From Acidobacteriota bacterium (GTDB lineage Bacteria > Acidobacteriota > UBA4820 > DSQY01), in NCBI GenBank assembly GCA_021787565.1, contig JAJYLT010000028.1:1-49921 (forward strand): DNA of 49,921 nt, written 5' to 3'. A model generated the notes under the pieces. It searched no databases. It was not told the origin of the DNA and saw nothing but the letters and a program-made list of their open reading frames with translations. A program made the position numbers and the translations under genes. This document shows positions 34,308 through 41,011 of this stretch, one piece after another (the stretch's first letter is position 1; each line of letters starts with the position of its first letter).

Positions 34308-35359
34308 GAGACCGCTACACTCCGAGCCTCGCCTTCCTCATCGCTCTCGCGCTGCACGTCTTCTTCCTCCTCCTCATTTCGCGTCAGTACCTCGCCTCGG
34401 CCACCCATCCGAGGAGCCTGAACCAGACGGCCCAGCGTCTCACCACCATCAACGGCCGTCCGGTCCGCTTCATCTACGTCAAGGACATGGTTCCCGCGAA
34501 AGAGCCGCCCATGGATGCCTCACGCCTCTCGGACATGAACCGGCGCGGGGCCAGCCCCTACCCGAAGAAGGGAGACTCCCCCGATCCCACCTCCTTCGGC
34601 CAGAGTCCGATCCGCCAGTCCGGCGGCCCTGGGGGCGCCGCGGACAACAGACCATCCGTGCCGCCCTCACCGGCCTCCCCCAGCCCCCGCCCCGGACGCC
34701 CGGGAAGCGTCGGGCGCGAGATGGCGCAGATGGAGCGCCCTCGGAACCCGCGCGGCGAGAGCCGGCAGGATCGTCCGGCCAACAACCAGACCTCCAAACC
34801 CGCACCCACCAAAGGTCAGGGTGAGCTTCAGCAGGGGAAGCCCACCAACGCCGAACGCGGATTGCCCGTGGGAGGAGAGGCCGTCCAGGAGCCCGCGTCC
34901 TCCCTGCCAGGTTCGCCTTCACGGACACCCATCCAGCCTCGTCCGGGACTGGGCACGCAGCTGGAGAGGATGATGCTCGGCAGCCTCCAGGGGGGCTACA
35001 ACAATCCCAACGCCAGCCAGCTCAATACGGGTTCCCTCTCCTTTGACACCGCCGCCTGGGACCTCGGCCCCTACGCCCGACAGGTGCAGGAGCGGGTCCA
35101 GGGCAACTGGCACGTTCCCCAGGCGCAGATGGTGTTGAGGCAGAAGGGCTGGGTGGCCATACGGTTCAACGTCCAGAAGGACGGCACCATCACGGACATG
35201 CAGATCATCCGGCCTTCCGGCATCCCCTCCTACGACCAGGCGGCGGTGGATGCGCTGCGTTCCTCCAACCCGCTGCCCCCCCTTCCCTCTCAGGTCACGG
35301 CGCCCAAGCTCGGCGCCGTCTTCCGGTTCTTCTACAACCTGCAGGACGAGGGCGGCTGA
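34304..35359 (+). CDS. TonB-family energy-transducer-like protein
   Basis: 351 residues. One N-terminal transmembrane helix (about 9-27, SLAFLIALALHVFFLLLIS) is followed by a long Pro/Gly/Ser/Arg-rich disordered spacer (about 75-215) and a C-terminal TonB-type domain (about 255-345) with GWVAIRFNVQKDGTITDMQI and PSGIPSYDQAAVDALRSSNP. The start is GTG in a 4-nt overlap with the hydrolase stop, with AAGGAG upstream. No exbB/exbD is nearby. Being the last gene of the envelope run, it may link the outer membrane with the cytoplasmic membrane; partner unknown. Confidence 0.82.
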   Translation: MRDRYTPSLAFLIALALHVFFLLLISRQYLASATHPRSLNQTAQRLTTINGRPVRFIYVKDMVPAKEPPMDASRLSDMNRRGASPYPKKGDSPDPTSFGQSPIRQSGGPGGAADNRPSVPPSPASPSPRPGRPGSVGREMAQMERPRNPRGESRQDRPANNQTSKPAPTKGQGELQQGKPTNAERGLPVGGEAVQEPASSLPGSPSRTPIQPRPGLGTQLERMMLGSLQGGYNNPNASQLNTGSLSFDTAAWDLGPYARQVQERVQGNWHVPQAQMVLRQKGWVAIRFNVQKDGTITDMQIIRPSGIPSYDQAAVDALRSSNPLPPLPSQVTAPKLGAVFRFFYNLQDEGG

Positions 35360-35382
35360 ACGCCCCTCGTAGACGTGCATTC

Positions 35383-35404
35383 AAGCCATGTTTTGGGCTT
35401 TTGT
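35383..35404 (+). terminator. Weak candidate terminator after the TonB-like gene
   Basis: AAGCC (35383-35387) pairs with GGCTT (35396-35400), then TTGT. Short stem, so uncertain. Confidence 0.3.
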
Positions 35405-35440
35405 CCGGGGAGATGAACTGGCGCGTTTCCCCCGGAGGCA

Positions 35441-35458
35441 TTGGCATGCCCATTGCAT
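35441..35458 (+). promoter_or_regulatory. Sigma-54 (-24/-12) promoter 1, small RNA region
   Basis: TTGGCATGCCCATTGCAT: GG at 35443-35444 and GC at 35455-35456 with exactly 10 nt between; 4 of 18 positions differ from promoter 2. A sigma-70-like TATAAT sits at 35458-35463, but no -35 hexamer fits, so sigma-54 is favoured. Upstream is an inverted repeat CCGGGG...CCCCGG (35405-35437) that could be a regulatory site. Confidence 0.72.
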
Positions 35459-35467
35459 ATAATAATT

Positions 35468-35517
35468 CCTCATACCTCCCTCCATACCTCCGAGCCCCGA
35501 CAGGGGCTCATTTATTT
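35468..35517 (+). ncRNA. Candidate small RNA 1 (C-rich box, sigma-54 driven)
   Basis: Start estimated about 12 nt after the -12 GC. The RNA would be about 50 nt: CCTCATA, then the box CCTCCCTCCATACCTCC (35475-35491), then directly the terminator stem GAGCCCC-GACA-GGGGCTC (35492-35509) and ATTTATTT. The CCTCC units are complementary to GGAGG Shine-Dalgarno sequences. No ORF or start codon with an RBS is present. It has the same architecture as small RNA 2. Confidence 0.62.
35492..35517 (+). terminator. Rho-independent terminator of small RNA 1
   Basis: A 7-bp stem (35492-35498 with 35503-35509), loop GACA, tail ATTTATTT. Confidence 0.8.
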
Positions 35518-35519
35518 GG

Positions 35520-35567
35520 AACTCATGCCTGCCGAAGGATGAGTCCAAAAGGACACGCCGTGACTCA
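35520..35567. promoter_or_regulatory. Cluster of TGAGT/ACTCA half-sites, possible enhancer site
   Basis: ACTCAT (35521-35526), ATGAGTC (35539-35545) and GACTCA (35562-35567) form overlapping inverted repeats about 90-140 bp upstream of promoter 2, the usual distance for sigma-54 activator binding. The activator is unknown. Confidence 0.4.
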
Positions 35568-35656
35568 CCCACCCCAGCAGTGCGCCCTTATGGCACATGC
35601 AGCCAAAATGGCACTGGCCACTTTTCAGGAACGCTATATATTTTCATGCTTCTTAT

Positions 35657-35674
35657 ATGGCACGGCCATTGCAA
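35657..35674 (+). promoter_or_regulatory. Sigma-54 (-24/-12) promoter 2, small RNA region
   Basis: ATGGCACGGCCATTGCAA: contains a perfect TGGCACG-N4-TTGCA, GG (35659-35660) and GC (35671-35672) with 10 nt between. This is the strongest -24/-12 match in the window. Confidence 0.82.
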
Positions 35675-35683
35675 GGTGGGAGT

Positions 35684-35741
35684 ATCCCCTCCTCCCTTCC
35701 ATTCCTCCAGCGGGAGCCACACGCTCCCGCTCCTCTTTTTT
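35684..35741 (+). ncRNA. Candidate small RNA 2 (C-rich box, sigma-54 driven)
   Basis: About 58 nt. A short leader (ATCCCCT) precedes the box CCTCCCTTCCATTCCTCC (35691-35708), and the terminator stem AGCGGGAGC-CACAC-GCTCCCGCT follows immediately (35709-35731), with CCTCTTTTTT. The box starts 19 nt after the -12 C in both small RNAs, and the boxes match at 16 of 18 aligned positions (one gap, one substitution). The CCTCCTCCC string is the kind seen in anti-Shine-Dalgarno small RNAs such as the CcsR RNAs of Rhodobacter. No coding potential. Confidence 0.68.
35709..35741 (+). terminator. Rho-independent terminator of small RNA 2
   Basis: A perfect 9-bp stem (35709-35717 with 35723-35731), loop CACAC, tail CCTCTTTTTT. 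Confidence 0.9.
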
Positions 35742-35856
35742 CGGAACGGAAGGCGCGCGCCCAATGGGGGTCCAGGAGTTCGGCGGCCGCCGCTCCGCAC
35801 CGGGCATTGGGGAACGGCCCCCGATCCGCGCCTGGCCGGGAGGGTGCTCCCGTCAG

Positions 35857-36366
35857 CTACTCTTCGAGGTTGAATTCCTGGAAGTCGAAGAAGTATCCCG
35901 TGCGGGTGAGCACGTCCACCTCGAGCTGGACGATGGCGGCGTGGCCATCCTCGATTTCGAGGAACCGCGAAAACATGGTCCGCCCGTCGGGATTGTCCAG
36001 CGTCTCCACGAGGTGCTTGTAGTAGTCGCCGACCTCATCCTCGATCTTGAGAGCCGTGAAGAGGCGGCGGTAGTCATCCTGGTAATCGCGCTTCCGCGCC
36101 GAGCTTTCCAGCATGGAGACGCCCTTGGAGAGCCATTCGGGGCTGGGCAGCGTGGTCCCCACCGGGTTGGTGTCGAGCCTCTTCTCCGCCCGCCATGTCT
36201 TGAGCCGAGACTCCAGGTAATCCACGTGGCCCTGCTCCTCCTTGGCCAAGGACTCAAAGAAATGGCGGCCCTTCGGCTCCTGCGACTCTTTGGCGGCCTG
36301 CAGGTAATGATCTCTGACCTTGGTCTCGTAGTTGAGCGCGGTGATGATGGCTTCCTCGACGTTCAT
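35857..36366 (-). CDS. Ferritin-like/rubrerythrin-type diiron protein
   Basis: A 169-residue four-helix ferritin-like protein. Two ExxH-containing halves are seen: YETKVRDHYLQAAKES and KEEQGHVDYLES in the first half, IEDEVGDYYKHLVETL and EIEDGHAAIVQLEVD in the second, giving the carboxylate and His ligands of a diiron site. There is no rubredoxin domain, so it is not a classical rubrerythrin. It may reduce peroxide or handle iron. It is transcribed from its own promoter, towards the small RNA region, and no T-rich terminator is visible after it. Confidence 0.85.
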   Translation of the reverse strand: MNVEEAIITALNYETKVRDHYLQAAKESQEPKGRHFFESLAKEEQGHVDYLESRLKTWRAEKRLDTNPVGTTLPSPEWLSKGVSMLESSARKRDYQDDYRRLFTALKIEDEVGDYYKHLVETLDNPDGRTMFSRFLEIEDGHAAIVQLEVDVLTRTGYFFDFQEFNLEE

Positions 36367-36434
36367 CGGCGGCCCCCTTGTGCGATGCCTCCGGCTTTAC
36401 CCATTTAGCGAGCCCCTGTTGAGCCTGAGCCTCC

Positions 36435-36463
36435 ACGATAAGGCATCGGCCCTCCCGGGTCAA
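36435..36463 (-). promoter_or_regulatory. Sigma-70 promoter for the ferritin-like gene
   Basis: On the minus strand: TTGACC (36463-36458), 17 bp, TATCGT (36440-36435). The predicted leader is about 60 nt. It is back-to-back with the tRNA promoter. Confidence 0.65.
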
Positions 36464-36475
36464 CTTGCCGGGGCC

Positions 36476-36505
36476 TTGACAGGGGGGGCCTTTCACGGCT
36501 ACAGT
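36476..36505 (+). promoter_or_regulatory. Sigma-70 promoter for tRNA-Gly
   Basis: TTGACA (36476-36481), 18 bp with a GGGGGGG tract, TACAGT (36500-36505). Start about 36512, a few bases before the tRNA. Confidence 0.7.
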
Positions 36506-36515
36506 AACCCCTTGG

Positions 36516-36591
36516 GCGGGAATAGCTCAGTTGGTAGAGCACAACCTTGCCAAGGTTGGGGTCGCGGGTTCGAATCCCGTTTCCCGCTCCA
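36516..36591 (+). tRNA. tRNA-Gly (GCC), CCA encoded
   Basis: A full cloverleaf can be drawn. Acceptor GCGGGAA (36516-36522) pairs with TTCCCGC (36581-36587); the D-arm holds GCTCAGTTGGTAGAGC. The anticodon stem-loop is CAACC-TTGCCAA-GGTTG with anticodon GCC at 36549-36551. The T-arm is GCGGGTTCGAATCCCGT. CCA is encoded at 36589-36591. It is followed at once by a terminator and by tandem repeats carrying its 3' end. Confidence 0.96.
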
Positions 36592-37368
36592 GAAGAGAGC
36601 AGCGAGAGGGGCCGAGAGGCCCCTTTTGGTTTGCCCGGTCAGAAAGCTCAAGGGATTCGAAGCCGCGACCCGGCGAGGGGGCGCGGGGGACGGGGAGGTC
36701 CCCCGCCCAAAGGCCCGCCCGCGTGAGGGCAGGGAGGAGCAGGGCACGCAGTGCCCGCCGAGGAGGGGCGGCTGAGCCCCTCCTCGGGGAGCGGGAGCGA
36801 CGGAGCGTGGTTCGAATCCCGTTTCCCGCTCCAGAAGAGAGCAGCGAGAGGGGCCGAGAGGCCCCTTTTGGTTTGCCCGGTCAGAAAGCTCAAGGGATTC
36901 GAAGCCGCGACCCGGCGAGGGGGCGCGGGGGACGGGGAGGTCCCCCGCCCAAAGGCCCGCCCGCGTGAGGGCAGGGAGGAGCAGGGCACGCAGTGCCCGC
37001 CGAGGAGGGGCGGCTGAGCCCCTCCTCGGGGAGCGGGAGCGACAGAGCGTGGTTCGAATCCCGTTTCCCGCTCCAGAAGAGAGCAGCAAGAGGGGCCGAG
37101 AGGCCCCTTTTGGTTTGCCCGGCCAGAAAGCTCAAGGGATTCGAAGCCGCGACCCGGCGAGGGCGCGCGGGGGACGGGGAGGTCCCCCGCCCAAAGGCCC
37201 GCCCGCGTAAGGGCAGGGAGGAGCAGGGCACGCAGTGCCCGCCGAGGAGGGGCGGCTGAGCCCCTCCTCGGGGAGCGGGAGCGACGGAGCGTGGTTCGAA
37301 TCCCGTTTCCCGCTCCAGAAGAGAGCAGCGAGAGGGGCCGAGAGGCCCCTTTTGGTTTGCCCGGCCAG
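36568..37368 (+). repeat. Tandem 242-bp repeat carrying the tRNA-Gly 3' end (3.3 copies)
   Basis: The tRNA-derived 3' tail (GTTCGAATCCCGTTTCCCG plus CTCCA) begins at 36568 (in the tRNA), 36810, 37052 and 37294, a period of exactly 242 bp. Units 1-3 are full; the fourth stops after about 75 bp at 37368, where similarity ends. Units are near-identical, with a few single-base differences. Each unit holds a terminator (as at 36607-36627), an inverted T-arm-like sequence (36652-36671 in unit 1), several GC hairpins including an 11-bp stem (36759-36769 with 36776-36786), and the tRNA tail of the next unit. Arg-rich reading frames of 88 codons recur but are probably not genes. Confidence 0.93.
36607..36627 (+). 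terminator. Rho-independent terminator after tRNA-Gly (repeated in each unit)
   Basis: AGGGGCC-GAGA-GGCCCCT followed by TTT. Copies recur at 242-bp intervals (near 36849, 37091 and 37333), giving four terminators. Confidence 0.85.
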
Positions 37369-37397
37369 GTGGAGGCGTCCCCAAAATCCCAAGTGTG

Positions 37398-37427
37398 TTG
37401 ACCCCAAAGCCTTGTAAATGGTACGCT
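37398..37427 (+). promoter_or_regulatory. Sigma-70 promoter (extended -10) for the cPGS-like/arcC/argF cluster
   Basis: TTGACC (37398-37403), an 18-bp spacer and TACGCT (37422-37427) with TG one base upstream (extended -10). Start about 37434, leader about 55 nt with AAGGAGGT before the ATG. Confidence 0.6.
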
Positions 37428-37488
37428 TTGCTTCTTGCCTGCGAAGAATGCCGTGTCCGGCAGCCGCACATGCAAGGAGGTATGTTCC

Positions 37489-38802
37489 ATGAAACCCCAG
37501 AATGTCCTCATCATGGGAGCCGCCGGAAGAGACTTCCACAACTTCAACGTCTTCTTTCGGGGCAACAATTCGTACCGCGTGGTCGCATTCACCGCCACTC
37601 AGATTCCCGACATCGCCGGACGCAAATATCCCGCCGCCCTCGCGGGCGAAGGTTATCCCGAGGGCATCCCGATCTACGACGAGAAGGAGATGCCCGAACT
37701 GATCCGCAAGGAGAAGGTGGACCTCGTGGTCTTCGCCTACTCCGACGTCTCCCACGAAACCGTCATGCACAAGGCCTCCACGGCCATCGCCGCGGGCGCT
37801 GACTTCATGATGATGGGCGCCGACCACACCATGATCTCCTCCAGCAAGCCGGTGGTCTCCATCTGCGCCGTCCGGACGGGATGCGGCAAGAGCCAGACGA
37901 CCCGCCGGGTCTGCGAGATCTTGAAGGCCGCCGGCAAGCGCGTGGTGGCCATCCGCCACCCCATGCCCTACGGCGACCTGGTGGCCCAGCGCGTGCAGCG
38001 CTTCGCCACCCTCCAGGATCTGGACAAGCACCACTGCACCATCGAGGAGCGCGAGGAGTACGAGCCGCACATTCAGCGCGGCGTGGTGGTCTATGCCGGG
38101 GTGGACTACGAGGCCATCCTCCGCGAGGCCGAGCGCGAGGCCGACGTGATCGTGTGGGACGGCGGGAACAACGACCTGCCCTTCTACAGGCCCGACCTGG
38201 AGATCGTCGTCGTCGATCCTCACCGCCCGGGTCACGAGATCGCCTATCACCCCGGCGAAGCCAACCTGCGCCGCGCCCACGTGGTGGTCATCAACAAGAT
38301 CGACACGGCCAACGGCGACGACATCGACGAGGTGCGCTTCAACATCCACCAGCTCAACCCCAAGGCCATGGTCGTGGACGCCGCCTCGCCATTGAAGGTG
38401 TCCGATCCCACCGCCATCACCGGCAAGAGCGTGCTCGTCGTGGAGGACGGCCCCACCCTCACGCACGGAGAGATGCAGTACGGCGCCGGCGTGATGGCCG
38501 CCCGGAAGTTCGGGGCGGAGGCGCTGGTGGATCCGCGGCCCTTCGCCGTGGCCTCCATCCAGGCCGTCTACGAGAAGTACCCGGACATCGGCATCCTGCT
38601 GCCCGCCATGGGCTACGGGGACCAGCAGATCAAGGACCTGGAGACCACCATCAACTCCACCGAGTGCGACCTGGTGGTGATCGCCACGCCCATCGACCTG
38701 GGCCGCATCATCCGCATCAACAAGCCCTCGGTCCGCGTCCAGTACGAGCTGCAGGAGATCGGCCAGCCCACGCTGGAGGTGCCGCTCAAGCGGTTGCTGT
38801 AG
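37489..38802 (+). CDS. Cyclic 2,3-diphosphoglycerate synthetase-like P-loop GTPase
   Basis: 437 residues. The N-terminal half has a Rossmann-like start (VLIMGAAGRDFHNFNVFFRG), and the central P-loop is CAVRTGCGKSQTTR (about residues 124-137). NKID (a G4-like motif) follows near residue 268. It belongs to the family annotated as cyclic 2,3-diphosphoglycerate synthetase, a thermoprotective solute enzyme in methanogens, but in bacteria its role is unclear. AAGGAGG upstream of ATG 37489. It lies 7 bp before arcC and in line with argF, suggesting a function tied to carbamoyl-phosphate chemistry. Confidence 0.78.
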   Translation: MKPQNVLIMGAAGRDFHNFNVFFRGNNSYRVVAFTATQIPDIAGRKYPAALAGEGYPEGIPIYDEKEMPELIRKEKVDLVVFAYSDVSHETVMHKASTAIAAGADFMMMGADHTMISSSKPVVSICAVRTGCGKSQTTRRVCEILKAAGKRVVAIRHPMPYGDLVAQRVQRFATLQDLDKHHCTIEEREEYEPHIQRGVVVYAGVDYEAILREAEREADVIVWDGGNNDLPFYRPDLEIVVVDPHRPGHEIAYHPGEANLRRAHVVVINKIDTANGDDIDEVRFNIHQLNPKAMVVDAASPLKVSDPTAITGKSVLVVEDGPTLTHGEMQYGAGVMAARKFGAEALVDPRPFAVASIQAVYEKYPDIGILLPAMGYGDQQIKDLETTINSTECDLVVIATPIDLGRIIRINKPSVRVQYELQEIGQPTLEVPLKRLL

Positions 38803-38809
38803 GCCTGCC

Positions 38810-39808
38810 ATGAGGAAGAAGAAAGCGCTGGTGGCCTTCGGGGGCAATGCCCTCATCAAGGCCGGCGAAAAGGGCACGCTCCGCGAGCAGCTCGCCAACG
38901 CCGACGAAGCGGCCGGCCAGCTGGTTCCGCTGCTGGAGAACTACGCCTGCGTCATGCTGGTGCACGGAAACGGCCCGCAGGTGGGGCAGAACCTGATCCG
39001 GGTGGAGGAGGCGGTGACCAAGGTCCCGCCCCTCCCCCTGGATGTATGCGTGGCCGAAACGCAGGGCAGCATGGGATACCTCATCGAGAAGGCGCTCTCC
39101 AACGAACTCCAGCGCCGGGGCATCCAGAGGGACCTCATGTCCGTGCTCAGCCAGGTGGAGGTGGACGCGGAGGATCCCGCCTTCAGGAATCCCACCAAGC
39201 CCATCGGTCCCTTCTACACGGCCTACCGCGCCAAGCACCTCATGGAGGTGGAGCGCTGGCCCATGGTGGAGGACAGCGGCCGGGGCTACAGGAAGGTCGT
39301 CCCGTCGCCCAAGCCCAAACGGATCCTCTCGGTGGGCGCGCTGAAGGCGCTCTTCGAGACGGGCTCCATCATCGTCGCCGGAGGAGGCGGAGGCATCCCC
39401 GTGGTGCGGGAGCTTGACGGCACCCACCGCGGCGTGGAGGCGGTCATCGACAAGGATCGCACCTCCGTCCTGCTGGCCTGCGAGCTGGATGTGGACGAGA
39501 TGCTCATCATCACCTCCGTCCCCTGCCTCTACGTGAATTTCGGGAAGCCCGATCAGAAGGCCCTGTCCGTGGTCTCTCTGCGGGAGATCCTCGGGTACCA
39601 GAAGGAGGGCCAGTTCCCGCCCGGCTCCATGGGACCGAAGGTGGAGGCGGCCGTCCAGTTCCTGGTCCGTAAGGGCGGCAGCGTCGTCATCACCGACGCC
39701 GCCCACCTCCAGGCCGCCTCCGAGGGCGGGGCCGGAACCCGCATCATCCACGAAAAGACCGAGAAGACCGAGAAGATCCACCGCATGGAGACGGCCAAGC
39801 GGGGCTGA
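38810..39808 (+). CDS. arcC: Carbamate kinase
   Basis: A 332-residue amino acid kinase-fold enzyme that makes ATP and carbamate from carbamoyl phosphate and ADP (reversible). The start [15 protein letters not shown], the HGNGPQVGQ loop and [23 protein letters not shown] and the [13 protein letters not shown] region are diagnostic. Length is normal. It is 7 bp after the cPGS-like gene and 101 bp before argF, so it probably shares a transcript with them. No arginine deiminase (arcA) is in the window. Confidence 0.94.
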   Translation: MRKKKALVAFGGNALIKAGEKGTLREQLANADEAAGQLVPLLENYACVMLVHGNGPQVGQNLIRVEEAVTKVPPLPLDVCVAETQGSMGYLIEKALSNELQRRGIQRDLMSVLSQVEVDAEDPAFRNPTKPIGPFYTAYRAKHLMEVERWPMVEDSGRGYRKVVPSPKPKRILSVGALKALFETGSIIVAGGGGGIPVVRELDGTHRGVEAVIDKDRTSVLLACELDVDEMLIITSVPCLYVNFGKPDQKALSVVSLREILGYQKEGQFPPGSMGPKVEAAVQFLVRKGGSVVITDAAHLQAASEGGAGTRIIHEKTEKTEKIHRMETAKRG

Positions 39809-39909
39809 AGGACGCGGCCGCTTTCCGGCATGACCGAGCCGTCCGCGAGGCCTTCGCCATTCAAGCGATAGGAGGCGCCCGTCGCCGCCGATCCAAGGAG
39901 GAGCCTGAC

Positions 39910-40842
39910 ATGTACCACAAAGACTTCATCTCCATTCACGATCTATCCCCGGCCACCATGGGCCACCTCCTCGAGGTGGCGCTCAAGGTCAAGGCGAGCC
40001 CCGAGAAATACGAGGATGCACTGGTCAACCACACCATGGCCATGATCTTCGAGAAACCCAGCCTGCGCACCCGCGTGAGCTTCGAGGCGGGGATGACCCA
40101 GCTCGGCGGTCACGCCATCTACCTCGGGCCCAACGACATCTCCCTGGGCAAGCGGGAGAGCGTGCCGGACATCGCCCGGACCCTGGACCGCATGGTGGAC
40201 CTCATCATGGCTCGCACCTTCTCGCATGGTTCCATCCTCCAGCTGGCCCAATTCGCCGACATCCCGGTGATCAACGGCCTCTCCGACCTGCTCCACCCCT
40301 GCCAGGCCGTGGCCGACTTCCAGACCATCCTCGAGAAGAAGGGCGAGCTGAAGGGGCTGACGCTGGCCTTCGTGGGCGACGGGAACAACGTGGCCCACTC
40401 CCTCATGTTCGCCGGCGCCAAGACCGGCGTGAACGTGCGGATCCTCTGCCCCGAGGGCTTCGACCCCAAACCCGAGATGCTCGCGCTGGCGCGCGATGAT
40501 GCCCGGGAAACCGGTGCCACCATGACCGTGACCCACGATCTGAAGGAGGGGGTTTCGGGCGCGGACGTCATCTACACCGACGTCTGGGCCTCCATGGGCC
40601 AGGAGGCGGAGGCCGAGAAGCGGAAGGCCATCTTCCGGCCCTACCAGGTCAACGCCGCCCTCATGGCCATGGCCAAGGAGGACGCCATCTTCATGCACTG
40701 CCTGCCCGCGCACCGCGGCGAAGAGGTCACCGACGAGGTGATCGAGTCGTGGCAGTCCGTGGTCTTCGACGAGGCCGAGAACCGGCTCCACGCGCAGAAG
40801 GCCATCATCCTGAGCCTCATGCTGGAGGGAGACGTGGAGTAG
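39910..40842 (+). CDS. argF: Ornithine carbamoyltransferase
   Basis: 310 residues. The carbamoyl phosphate site has [10 protein letters not shown] (SxRTR variant), the next site HPCQAVADF, and the ornithine side DVWASMGQE (SMG loop) and MHCLPAHRG. It interconverts ornithine plus carbamoyl phosphate and citrulline. RBS is AAGGAGG. Because arcC precedes it, catabolic use (arcB) is possible, and the sequence does not decide the direction. Confidence 0.93.
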   Translation: MYHKDFISIHDLSPATMGHLLEVALKVKASPEKYEDALVNHTMAMIFEKPSLRTRVSFEAGMTQLGGHAIYLGPNDISLGKRESVPDIARTLDRMVDLIMARTFSHGSILQLAQFADIPVINGLSDLLHPCQAVADFQTILEKKGELKGLTLAFVGDGNNVAHSLMFAGAKTGVNVRILCPEGFDPKPEMLALARDDARETGATMTVTHDLKEGVSGADVIYTDVWASMGQEAEAEKRKAIFRPYQVNAALMAMAKEDAIFMHCLPAHRGEEVTDEVIESWQSVVFDEAENRLHAQKAIILSLMLEGDVE

Positions 40843-40890
40843 CCGCCCGGCTCCGGGTGGGGCTCCACGCTTCTCAGCGGTCACCGACCG

Positions 40891-40919
40891 GCGGCCCCCC
40901 GGCGAACCCGGGGGGCCGC
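40891..40919 (+). terminator. Candidate terminator after argF
   Basis: A 12-bp GC stem (40891-40902 with 40908-40919), loop CGAAC. It has only a weak T-rich tail (TTGGCATACTTCTT). Confidence 0.55.
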
Positions 40920-41011
40920 TTGGCATACTTCTTGATCGGGGATTCCCAGGGTTGCTTTTCGAAAGGGGACGCCCCATCCTGGGGCCTGAAACGAAGGAGG
41001 AGGCCAGAACC

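Noticed and set aside
36531-36968. A 145-residue frame over tRNA-Gly and the first repeat
   Set aside because: It covers the tRNA and the terminator, and the repeats explain its composition.
36568-37368. Tandem repeat as a CRISPR array
   Set aside because: The period is 242 bp with near-identical whole units; there are no unique spacers of 30-40 bp and no cas genes.
40924-40938. TTGGCATACTTCTTGAT upstream of recA looked like a sigma-54 promoter
   Set aside because: The conserved -12 GC is GA, so the key dinucleotide is missing.
40956-40967. CTTTTCGAAAGG dyad in the recA leader as a LexA box
   Set aside because: It matches neither the E. coli CTG-N10-CAG nor the GAAC-N4-GTTC type, and the local consensus is unknown.
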